From: Arenimonas oryziterrae DSM 21050 = YC6267
GTDB taxonomy: Bacteria > Pseudomonadota > Gammaproteobacteria > Xanthomonadales > Xanthomonadaceae
Length of the DNA: 64,000 bases
Direction of reading: 5' to 3'
NCBI RefSeq assembly: GCF_000420545.1
Contig: NZ_ATVD01000001.1
Span: forward strand, 904,549-968,548
The translations under genes were made by a program, and so were the position numbers. The notes below the pieces were generated by a model. The model saw only the letters and a program-made list of their open reading frames with translations, did not search any database and was not told the DNA's origin. Below are positions 1 to 6,939 of the stretch, in pieces; positions within the stretch are counted from its first letter, which is position 1, and each line of letters opens with the position of its first letter.

Positions 1-258
1 TTCCATGAGCCGGTCCGGCTCGCGGATGGCGTGATCGCAGAACGCCTCATCGCGCCGCGTCTGCGTCGCCGCCAGACCCGTGCGCGCCTTGAACCACTGC
101 CGGTCACGATCGATCAGCGAGATCAACGCGATCGGCACGCCGCACAGGGCCGAGGCCACGCGCGTGATGTCGTCGTACGCCGCCTCGGGCAGGCTGTCGA
201 CCAGGTGATAGGTGTCCAGGGCGCGTTGTCTTGCCAACTCATCCACGAAAACCGACAT
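1..258 (-). CDS. GAF-domain sensor protein, N-terminal 86 residues (runs off the left edge)
   Basis: The reverse strand reads an open frame from an ATG at 258 to the window edge, with GGAGG five bases upstream of the ATG. The 86 residues have the look of a GAF domain start: a short N-terminal helix (DSLPEAAYDDITRVASALC), then PIALISLIDRDRQWFKA and a conserved FCDHAI segment. In many proteobacteria this GAF type precedes a GGDEF or histidine kinase module, but the C-terminal part is outside the window, so the output domain is unknown. The family call is from recognisable residues; the signalling role is inference. Confidence 0.75.
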   Translation of the reverse strand, partial: MSVFVDELARQRALDTYHLVDSLPEAAYDDITRVASALCGVPIALISLIDRDRQWFKARTGLAATQTRRDEAFCDHAIREPDRLME

Positions 259-372
259 GCATTCCTCCATGGCAGGCGCTGATGGGAAGCTCGATGCTGC
301 CACGCCCGGAGTGAATGAAAACCTGCGACAAGCGCATGTGAAGAAGCGCTTCACTGCCTCCCGTCGGTTTGT

Positions 373-1227
373 TTACCGCGCATCACTCGGCGAGGGCCGC
401 TCAGCAGCGGCCGAGGCCTTGAGCGCGGCGGTACTCGCTTCCAAACGCTTGGACGCAGCATCGAAACGACCCGCCAGTCGCTGGAAGGTCTCGCCGGCCG
501 CCTGGTCGGAAAAGATCACGCCGACGCCGTTGGCATCGAGATGCCAGTCCGACCGGTGCGCGTCCAGGTGCAGCAGCAAGGCATCGAGCGCGGCCATCTG
601 CGCGCCGATATCGGCGACCACGCCCTGCAGATGTTGCAGATGCAGCGGCTGTTTCGCCCCGCTGACCCGGCGCACCAGCACGGCGGCATCGCCATCGAGA
701 TCGGCGAGCAGGGCATCGAAGGGCGCGGCGGCGGCTTCCTGTTGCGCCAGATAAGCCGGACTGCGCTCGCGCACCTCGCGAATGCGCGCACGCATGTCGG
801 CGAGTTCGCGCACGCTGCTGACCGGACCGAGCCCGTCGACGATGCGTCCGTTCACGCGCTGCAAGGCAACGGCGAAAGAAATTTCGTTGCGCATCTGCGC
901 GGCGACGACCTCGCGCAGGCGCTGCAAGTCGGCGCGACGCGCGACGAACGCGGGGTCCTTCATCGTCGCGTCCAGCGGCACCAGACCAGCCTCGACGATG
1001 GGCCCGACCTGCGCCTGCTCGTAAGGCGGATTCGCCGTGTGGTAGTCCATCGTGTCGAGCGCCGCCTGCAGCGCCGATTGCAGCCGGTTGCTCGGCGCGT
1101 GATCGGCCGAGAACCAGCGCCAGGCAACGAACCCGCCAGCCAGCAGCAGCACGACCAGCAGCGCCAGCATCGCGCGCGCGCGACGGCGGCCCGAGGGGGA
1201 AGAAGACGAGGCGTTCGACGGTGACAT
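373..1227 (-). CDS. Membrane-anchored helical protein of unknown function
   Basis: 284 residues. A basic N-terminus (SGRRRARAM) is followed by one membrane segment at about residues 20-40. The rest is Ala/Leu/Arg-rich and predicted largely helical, with heptad-like stretches suggesting a coiled coil on the periplasmic side. No catalytic motif was recognised. It lies 114 bp upstream of the GAF-domain gene on the same strand, so they may be co-transcribed. The single-anchor topology resembles sensor or scaffold proteins, but I do not recognise the family. Codon use fits the neighbours. Confidence 0.7.
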   Translation of the reverse strand: MSPSNASSSSPSGRRRARAMLALLVVLLLAGGFVAWRWFSADHAPSNRLQSALQAALDTMDYHTANPPYEQAQVGPIVEAGLVPLDATMKDPAFVARRADLQRLREVVAAQMRNEISFAVALQRVNGRIVDGLGPVSSVRELADMRARIREVRERSPAYLAQQEAAAAPFDALLADLDGDAAVLVRRVSGAKQPLHLQHLQGVVADIGAQMAALDALLLHLDAHRSDWHLDANGVGVIFSDQAAGETFQRLAGRFDAASKRLEASTAALKASAAAERPSPSDAR

Positions 1228-1330
1228 GCGACGATCCCGGGGAGCGACGCGCGCAGTCTAGCAGCGGCCTGCCGGGCCCGAAGAACGGCCCGCGCGCAGC
1301 CGCACCGGCACGACTGGGCACGGCCCGGCG

Positions 1331-1363
1331 AAAAAAAGAGCCGTCGCGCGAACGCGACGGCTC
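1331..1363 (-). terminator. Rho-independent terminator of the glycine-zipper gene
   Basis: A perfect 10-bp stem (GAGCCGTCGC pairing with GCGACGGCTC) with a 6-nt loop is followed, on the minus strand, by seven T residues (AAAAAAA at 1331-1337 on the plus strand). It begins about 20 bp after the stop codon of the gene at 1384-1830. Confidence 0.9.
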
Positions 1364-1383
1364 CGGTCACTCACACCGCAGGA

Positions 1384-1830
1384 TCACAGGACGGCGGACT
1401 TGCCGTTCTCGACATACGTCCAGCCATCATGCACCGCGCCGCGGGCATCGACCCAGGCCAGTTTCGACGTGCCGCGCGTGGATTCCCAATTGCGCTGCAG
1501 TTCGGCCTCGATGTCGTCGAACTTGCGGCCCTGCGAACTCGCGTACGAGCTGTAGCCCAGATCGTAGGCCGGCTGGTAGTCGCTCCACTCGCGACCGGCC
1601 TGGTAGTAGGGCTTGGCGAGATAGTTTTCTCTCCAGTAGTCGGCATAGACCGTCGGGTTCACGACTTCGGCGAGGCTGTTGCCCGCACCGGCGCCCAGCA
1701 TGCTGCCGACCACCGCACCGGCCGCCATACCGATCGGTCCGGCGAGAACGCCGACCGCCGCGCCTGCGACCGCACCGGCGACCGCGCCCGTGCCGGTTCC
1801 GATGACATGTTCTTTTTTGATATCAGACAT
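1384..1830 (-). CDS. Glycine-zipper envelope protein, hypothetical
   Basis: 148 residues. Residues about 10-55 form an Ala/Gly-rich hydrophobic block with repeated GxxxG spacing (GTGAVAGAVAGAAVGVLAG), typical of glycine-zipper membrane domains. The C-terminal half is hydrophilic and rich in Tyr and Trp (YWRENY, YYQAGREWSDYQ, YDLGYSSY). Glycine-zipper proteins of this size are often outer-membrane or stress-related, but no specific function can be assigned. The ATG at 1830 has a good AGGAG ribosome site 8 bases upstream. It is a single-gene unit closed by its own terminator. Confidence 0.75.
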   Translation of the reverse strand: MSDIKKEHVIGTGTGAVAGAVAGAAVGVLAGPIGMAAGAVVGSMLGAGAGNSLAEVVNPTVYADYWRENYLAKPYYQAGREWSDYQPAYDLGYSSYASSQGRKFDDIEAELQRNWESTRGTSKLAWVDARGAVHDGWTYVENGKSAVL

Positions 1831-2245
1831 AGGTTTTGCTCCTGAAGAGTTGCCGTCCGCATCCGATGCGTCGTTCCCTGAGAGGGAGTGGATACGTTGC
1901 GCTTGTCGAAGTTACGGCACGGGGAGCGGCGCGTGAGCCACGCGTGATTCGGGCGATGCGTTTCCGCAAAGTGCCCGATGAGACTGAACCCCTGTCCACC
2001 CGGATCCAGGATTCCTGCAATACGCCCTCGAGCTTTACGCGCGGGTCCCGTCACCGCGCGAAACGAGAAGGCGATCCAGGCCAGCGGCTATTTCATGCGT
2101 GCTTCCGAGGCCGGGCACCCAATGGCCGCAGGCCGCCGCCGCGCGCCGGCAGTAGTGCAGCGCACTGATTCTTGCTATGAAGATCGCGATGCGGCCCGGA
2201 TCGAATCGCCCGGCCGTCCGGGGACGACAAGGCAGACAGGCCAGC
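1831..2245. other. Intergenic gap between divergent genes
   Basis: 415 bases between the divergent glycine-zipper gene and the hydrolase gene. It must carry both promoters, but I see no convincing -35/-10 pair and no coding frame with protein-like composition. Long open frames here have the skewed Arg/Pro/Ala make-up of GC-rich shadow frames. Confidence 0.5.
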
Positions 2246-3151
2246 ATGAGTTTCCACGTGGGTTGCCGACGGCGACAGGTCGCGGACGCGACGCAGGGCG
2301 TGGCCTTGCCGCTGACCCTGTTGTATCCGACGAGCGCGCCAGTGTCGCCGCATCGTTTCGGCCCCTACCCGCTCGAATTGGCGATGGACGCGCCGGTCAC
2401 CGGCACGAACCTGCCGCTGGTGCTGTTTTCGCATGGCAACGGCAGCACGCCGCTGACACATCGCGGCCTCGCGAAGCATCTGGCGCGATCCGGTTTCGTC
2501 GTGGCGCTGGTCGAACACGTCGGCAATACGCGCGGCGACAACCGGCTGGCCGGGACGGCGGCGAATCTCCAGAACCGGCCGCGCCACGTGTCGCTCGCGC
2601 TCGATGCGGCCTTCGCCGATCCCGATCTCGGCGCAGCGATCGCGCCCGGGCGCGCGGGACTCATCGGCGAATCCCTCGGTGGCTACACCGTGCTCGCCGC
2701 GGCGGGCGGCAAACCCTGGTGCGGACCGCAGGAATCGCCCGATGGCAAACCGCAACCGATCGCCGTGACCGCCGATCCGCGCGTGCACGCTCTCGTGCTG
2801 TTCTCGCCGGCGACGCCCTGGTATCTGCCGGAAGGCTCACTCGCGAACGTGACGGTGCCGATCCTCATGCGCACTGGCGACCGCGACGACATCACCCCCG
2901 CCTGGCACGGCGACCTGGTGCATCGCGATATCGACCGCACGCGCATCGATCACCGGATCGTGGCGAACGCCGGTCATTTCTCGTTCCAGACCCCGTTTCC
3001 CGACGAGATGGTGCGCCCGGATTTCCCACCCTCGCAGGATCCGCCGGGCTTCGATCGCGCGGGCTATCAGACGGTGTTGCTGGCGGATGTTGAGAGGTTT
3101 CTGAGGAAAAACATCTGTTGCGACGGCGACGATGGATCGGCTTCCTTCTGA
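2246..3151 (+). CDS. Alpha/beta hydrolase (dienelactone hydrolase-like)
   Basis: 301 residues from the ATG at 2246, chosen because the text from MSFHVG onward matches the usual start of this family (a short strand, then a pattern ending LPLTLLYPT). Visible motifs: FSHGNGS oxyanion-hole loop, nucleophile elbow GESLGG with Ser at about 143, an acidic loop TGDRDD, and His at about 244 in NAGHFSF. These make an intact Ser-Asp-His triad. No signal peptide is obvious from this start. The substrate is unknown; relatives include carboxylesterases and platelet-activating-factor acetylhydrolase-like enzymes. Confidence 0.85.
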   Translation: MSFHVGCRRRQVADATQGVALPLTLLYPTSAPVSPHRFGPYPLELAMDAPVTGTNLPLVLFSHGNGSTPLTHRGLAKHLARSGFVVALVEHVGNTRGDNRLAGTAANLQNRPRHVSLALDAAFADPDLGAAIAPGRAGLIGESLGGYTVLAAAGGKPWCGPQESPDGKPQPIAVTADPRVHALVLFSPATPWYLPEGSLANVTVPILMRTGDRDDITPAWHGDLVHRDIDRTRIDHRIVANAGHFSFQTPFPDEMVRPDFPPSQDPPGFDRAGYQTVLLADVERFLRKNICCDGDDGSASF

Positions 3152-3156
3152 GGATC

Positions 3157-3636
3157 TCAGAAACTCCATTTGCGCCGCAGACGAAAGAACTCGTCAACCG
3201 CGTCTTCTATTTTTTGTACTTCTGACCGCAAGTCATCCAACGAAAGCCGGATCTCATCTGTCTCGGGCGATCCAGGAATCGACATCGTCAGATTGACGAC
3301 TTCGTTTTCCTTGCCATCGACAATCCAATAGCCGTGAATAAAGCGATTCCGCTTCTCTCGAATCGGGGTCATGGTCACGTGCCACGCATCCAAGCTAGCG
3401 ATCAGCTCTCGGTCATCCGCGAAATTCGTCGCAACTTCTTTTCGCCATCGATCGATCCGGTCTTTCAGATTCATGTTTGACACCTGAATCTCGCTGTCTT
3501 CTCCAAGCTTTTCCTTGAGAAGTCCTCGGAGACTGAGGTTGAGGTTGATCTCAAAGCGAGACATGACCAAGACCATCTTTCCGATGAGGCTCGCGATTTC
3601 TGATTCCAGTGCAGCATGTTTTTCGCGGGTGAGCAT
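3157..3636 (-). CDS. HEPN-like small protein, hypothetical
   Basis: 159 residues from ATG 3636 (MLTREKHAALES). The protein looks all-helical, with a helix-turn ending in IREKRNRFIHGYW. R96-H101 fits the RX4-6H signature of HEPN-fold ribonucleases and nucleotidyltransferase partners, and the His-Gly sits at a helix end as in that fold. No transmembrane segment or signal peptide. Base composition is visibly lower in GC than the neighbours, suggesting acquisition by transfer. No partner antitoxin or MNT gene lies next to it. Assignment to HEPN is motif-based inference. Confidence 0.65.
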   Translation of the reverse strand: MLTREKHAALESEIASLIGKMVLVMSRFEINLNLSLRGLLKEKLGEDSEIQVSNMNLKDRIDRWRKEVATNFADDRELIASLDAWHVTMTPIREKRNRFIHGYWIVDGKENEVVNLTMSIPGSPETDEIRLSLDDLRSEVQKIEDAVDEFFRLRRKWSF

Positions 3637-3749
3637 GGTGGACCGACGGCCGGAGTTGTTAGCCCAGATATTGGCAGAACTCAGGCAATAAGAAGGCGCC
3701 GAAGAAGGCGATACCCCGCCCTCCTCGACGCCCGGGTGCCGCAAGCGTC

Positions 3750-3968
3750 TTACTTCTGCATCTGACCCGAGAACAGGCAGGTCAGGTACTGGATGCCGCT
3801 CATCGTGTACCACGGGTCCTTGCAGGACGTGGCGAGCTGGATCGACTTGCCGCCGCCGACCTGTTTGGCCGGACCAGCGGTGTTGGACTTGGCGTCGACG
3901 GGGGCGGCGAACGCGGCGACAGCGATGACGAGCGCGGCCGAGCCGAGCAGGTTGGCAATACGGGACAT
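3750..3968 (-). CDS. Small secreted protein, hypothetical
   Basis: 72 residues with a clear signal peptide (MSRIANLLGSAALVIAVAAFAAPVDA, cut probably after DA). The mature part is about 46 residues with two Cys (ATSCKDPWYTM, LTCLFSGQ), which could form one disulfide. AAAGGA precedes the ATG. The upstream leader holds a strong hairpin (3998-4028). I do not recognise the family. Confidence 0.65.
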   Translation of the reverse strand: MSRIANLLGSAALVIAVAAFAAPVDAKSNTAGPAKQVGGGKSIQLATSCKDPWYTMSGIQYLTCLFSGQMQK

Positions 3969-3997
3969 CGAGAATCCTTTCTGTGATTGAGAAAGAA

Positions 3998-4028
3998 CGA
4001 AGACACGGGCGGGGGCCCGTGCCTTCGT
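3998..4028 (-). promoter_or_regulatory. Strong hairpin in the leader of the small secreted protein gene
   Basis: ACGAAGACACGGGC pairs with GCCCGTGCCTTCGT with one mismatch across a 3-nt loop. In the minus-strand transcript the stem is followed by a T-rich stretch (TCTTTCTC) and then the ribosome site of the 72-residue gene. It could act as an attenuator, an upstream terminator or a stabilising 5' structure. Function is inference. Confidence 0.5.
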
Positions 4029-4234
4029 TCACCCGGGGGGCGGACCAAGCTTAGCGAGCGCCGACCTGCGATCGCACACCGGTCGGCGACTTGTTCGGTG
4101 CTGCTCACGGGGCAAGTGGACCGTGCATCCCGGGCCCGGGGCGATCATGTCCGAAAACGGCGAGCGGTCCCCATCGGCCGGGCGGAAAATGGCGTCCAGC
4201 GGGCCGTTTACTGCGCCCGGACCGGAGCCCACCC

Positions 4235-4675
4235 ATGTCGCCCCACGAGACCGATCTCGCCACCTTGCGCGCCTTGAATGCGCGCTTCATCCACAACTTC
4301 GTCACGAACGACGCTGCCGGCCATTCGACGATCCTGCATCCGGACTTCATCGAGATCGGCACGACCGGCGCACGTCAGGACCGCGCGGCCTATCTGCTGG
4401 AATGGGCGTCGGCCTTCGATCCGGCAGTCATCACCTATTGGGACATGCGCGACGAGAACATCGCCGTGTACGGCGACGTCGCCCTGGTGCGCGCGGCGAC
4501 GAAATGGGTCCGCCACGGCGTCACCGGCATGACCTGCTACACCGACACCTATCTGCGCGTCGGCGCGCAATGGTTGTGCGTGCAGGCGCAGCTGACGCCG
4601 GTCGCCGAGAAAAACTATCCGCCCGACCGCACGATCGTGTGCGAATACCACGACGGCGTGCAGGTCGCCCGCTAG
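4235..4675 (+). CDS. NTF2-like (SnoaL/DUF4440-type) protein
   Basis: 146 residues from ATG 4235 (MSPHETDLATLRALN). The N-terminal helix, then NDAAGHSTILHPDFIEIGTT, a central WDMRDENIAVYGDVALVRA strand pair and a C-terminal WLCVQAQLTPV strand are typical of the SnoaL/DUF4440 cone-shaped fold. Such proteins can be isomerases, hydrolases or ligand-binding domains, so the activity is not determined. The longer upstream frame is rejected because its first 48 residues are low-complexity Pro/Gly/Arg text. Convergent with the GST gene, 7 bp apart. Confidence 0.85.
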   Translation: MSPHETDLATLRALNARFIHNFVTNDAAGHSTILHPDFIEIGTTGARQDRAAYLLEWASAFDPAVITYWDMRDENIAVYGDVALVRAATKWVRHGVTGMTCYTDTYLRVGAQWLCVQAQLTPVAEKNYPPDRTIVCEYHDGVQVAR

Positions 4676-4682
4676 GTCGGAC

Positions 4683-5342
4683 TCAGTCCCGATCCGGGGC
4701 GCCGAGGGGGAAATACGACCGGTACGGTCGCGCCTCGTCCACCGCGCGTGCGAACGAGGGCCGCGCGAGCAGACGTTGGCGATAGGCGGTGAGGTTCGGC
4801 CGCGACGGCCCGATCGCATGCGTCCAGTCGGCGTAGAACAGGAAGGGCGCCGCAGCGCAATCGGCGAGACTGAAACCCGCGTCCGTCGCCCATTCGCGCG
4901 TGGCCATGCGTTTTTCCAGCCAGTCGTAGGACGTGTCGAGCATGTCGCGTGCTTGCTGCACGTCGGCAGGATTGCGATGCTCGGGCGGACGCAGCGCGTT
5001 GAACACGATGCGCTGCTGCGGCGTCGAGATGTAGTTGTCGAAGAACCGGTCGAGCATGCGCACGTCCAGCGCGGCGTCCGCGTTCTCGGGAATCAGGCGC
5101 ACCGGGCCAGGCCGGTGCACGCCGAGGTAGTCGATGATGCTCGTCGCTTCGAAAATCGTCCGCTCCCCATCGACGAGCACGGGGAATTTCTTGATGGGCC
5201 ACAGCTCGGCGAGCTCGCGCATGGCCGGGTTGTCGCGTCCGTCGAGGGACCGCGGCTCGAACGCGATCGCGTTCTCGTACAACGCGATCAGCACCTTCTG
5301 GCAGTACGAGGAAAACGGATGGAAGTACAGCTGCAATGCCAT
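4683..5342 (-). CDS. Glutathione S-transferase family protein
   Basis: 219 residues. The N-terminal thioredoxin-like domain starts LYFHPFSSYCQKVLIALYE, with Ser/Cys in the usual active-site region, continues KKFPVLVDG (cis-Pro) and ends EATSIIDYL, the glutathione-contacting Glu-Ala/Ser motif. The all-helical C-terminal domain contains FSLADCAAAPFLFY, the conserved N-capping box region. The fold and length are normal for a cytosolic GST; substrate class is unknown. Confidence 0.9.
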   Translation of the reverse strand: MALQLYFHPFSSYCQKVLIALYENAIAFEPRSLDGRDNPAMRELAELWPIKKFPVLVDGERTIFEATSIIDYLGVHRPGPVRLIPENADAALDVRMLDRFFDNYISTPQQRIVFNALRPPEHRNPADVQQARDMLDTSYDWLEKRMATREWATDAGFSLADCAAAPFLFYADWTHAIGPSRPNLTAYRQRLLARPSFARAVDEARPYRSYFPLGAPDRD

Positions 5343-5414
5343 GACAATCGTCCAGGACGAAACCGGCGATCAGAGTACCGTTTCAGTGAACGCTGATGCC
5401 ACCCCGCCCTGGAT

Positions 5415-5993
5415 CTAAAGCACGATCGCCACAGCCAGCGCGACGACCGATCCGACCAGCGCCAGGGTCGCAAGCGTTCGCGCCCGATGCGCGATGGCCA
5501 GCGCGTCTTCGCCGCCGGCGGGACTCGCCCTGTCCTGGCGGTCGCTGACCTGGGCGTCGCGCCCGCTCAGCAACAGACCGATCATGTCGGTCATCATCGC
5601 CGGCGTGAATCGATACGGATCGAACACATTCTGTCCGTGCCGGTCGAGCAGCTCACGAACCACGGACGCATTGGGCACGTACTTCATCGACCACCCGGAG
5701 AAGGCCGGTTGTCGGATGGGTTCGCGGCTGAGCACCGTCAAGTCGCGATGGCGTGGGTCTGCGGGCAGTCGGGCGTAGAGCGCGTCGACCGCGTCTGCGG
5801 GGCCTTCGAGGCACTGGAAGAAGCAGCCGTCGCCGAAGTACAAGGCGCCCACGAGTCCATTCGCCGGATTGTTCCGGCGCGACTGCATCAGTATCCGCGC
5901 GACGTCGGAATTCAGGCTGAGCGCGTCCTGGCTCGCGGGAAAGGTGGCCCGGCTCGCATAGACGAGCCTGACGAAATTCGTGGGAAATTCCAT
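5415..5993 (-). CDS. BLUF-domain blue-light sensor with C-terminal membrane anchor
   Basis: 192 residues from ATG 5993. Residues about 8-105 are a BLUF (FAD-binding blue-light) domain: LVYAS with the flavin-contacting Tyr12, RRNNPANGLVGAL with the conserved Asn, FFQCLEG with Gln60, and a late FSGWSMKY segment carrying the conserved Trp and Met. After a polar linker the last about 20 residues (LATLALVGSVVALAVAIVL) form one hydrophobic segment, so the protein is probably tail-anchored in the inner membrane. No enzymatic output domain is present; signalling must go through a partner. A frame 17 residues longer exists but adds nothing family-like. Confidence 0.9.
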   Translation of the reverse strand: MEFPTNFVRLVYASRATFPASQDALSLNSDVARILMQSRRNNPANGLVGALYFGDGCFFQCLEGPADAVDALYARLPADPRHRDLTVLSREPIRQPAFSGWSMKYVPNASVVRELLDRHGQNVFDPYRFTPAMMTDMIGLLLSGRDAQVSDRQDRASPAGGEDALAIAHRARTLATLALVGSVVALAVAIVL

Positions 5994-6080
5994 GGCGGAT
6001 CCGCTCGTGTCCGGGTTTGACCGGGCGGCACGATAGGCAAGCACCTGTGTACGGCGCGTCAGCGCCGCAGGGCCTGGCCG

Positions 6081-6103
6081 AAATTCTACTCTGACCCCTT
6101 TTT
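6081..6103. repeat. Family A repeat, half copy
   Basis: Plus strand AAATTCTACTCTGACCCC, one arm plus part of the core of the 38-bp palindrome seen whole at 15659-15696. It overlaps the last codons of the DUF4130 gene and supplies its TAG stop. A more degenerate half (ATCAGAGTACC, about 5370-5380) sits between the GST and BLUF genes. Confidence 0.8.
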
Positions 6104-6931
6104 TTGCTTCGTCGCCGCTATCGCGCGCTCCACCATGCGCGGCTTCGCCGGTGCCTGCGCATCGCGCTCAGCCATCTCCCGCACGCGCACGCCGGCGTTG
6201 CGGATCATCTCGGGCAGGCGGTGCGTTTCCGGCAGATGCTTCCAGTATTTCTGCGGCATCTCCTGCCGCATCATGCGCGGGTTCAGCCGTGCCGGATTGA
6301 AAATGTTTGCGTAGTAGGTCTGCCACATCGTCTCGCTCGCATCCTCGGCGGGCGCGTCCGAGCGCAGTCCGCCCTCGCCCATCGCCAGCGCATCGCCGTC
6401 CCACACCGCGCTGCGGTAGGGCGTGAGGATCGCCCAGCGCATGCCGGCGAAACGGCGCACGAAGAACGGCACGACGAGGTCGAGGATGTGGTGCTCGGGC
6501 TCGAACCAGGCAACGAAATCGTCCGTCGTTCCCGGCACCGCGCGAAAGCGCACGAAAGCCTTCATCTTGTGCAGATCGCGTCCGATGGTTTTCGCGAGCG
6601 TGCGCGCCCGATGCACGTCTGCGTCGATCGGGTCGGACAGCAGACGCTTCTCCCCATGCGTCAAGCGCCACAGCAGGCGGTACAACAACGCGTGACGCTG
6701 CGGCTCGCGGTGCGCGATGACGCCGGCGGCCAATCCCAGAAACTCGGCAGACACGGACGGGGTACGCGCGGGCACCGGCAAACTGTCCACCAACTCGCTG
6801 CCGAACAAATCGCCGTCGTTGGCATCGCCCCAGGACAACTGGTCCGGTGCGATGCCGGCGCCGAGCGCCTTGCGTGCCTGCTCACGCCAGGCGGTGAAAC
6901 TCCACGGCGGATCCACGCGGGCGAGGTACAT
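6086..6931 (-). CDS. TIGR03915-type putative DNA repair protein (DUF4130)
   Basis: 281 residues, matching the DUF4130/TIGR03915 protein that is regularly encoded beside a radical SAM protein and is sometimes fused to uracil-DNA glycosylase-like domains. Recognisable segments: WSFTAWREQARKAL near the start, RLLWRLTHGEKRLL, RDLHKMKAFVRFR and WFEPEHHILDLVVPFFV in the centre, and ANIFNPARLNPRMMRQEMP near the end. It starts 8 bp after the radical SAM gene, so the two form an operon. The C-terminal ...KKGSE-stop is encoded by an inserted family A repeat. A DNA-repair role is inferred for the family from context. Confidence 0.88.
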   Translation of the reverse strand: MYLARVDPPWSFTAWREQARKALGAGIAPDQLSWGDANDGDLFGSELVDSLPVPARTPSVSAEFLGLAAGVIAHREPQRHALLYRLLWRLTHGEKRLLSDPIDADVHRARTLAKTIGRDLHKMKAFVRFRAVPGTTDDFVAWFEPEHHILDLVVPFFVRRFAGMRWAILTPYRSAVWDGDALAMGEGGLRSDAPAEDASETMWQTYYANIFNPARLNPRMMRQEMPQKYWKHLPETHRLPEMIRNAGVRVREMAERDAQAPAKPRMVERAIAATKQKKGSE

Positions 6932-6939
6932 GCGCGGGC

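Noticed and set aside
1978..3093. Plus-strand 371-codon frame overlapping the alpha/beta hydrolase
   Set aside because: Arg-rich text without motifs; the overlapping frame has the GESLGG nucleophile elbow.
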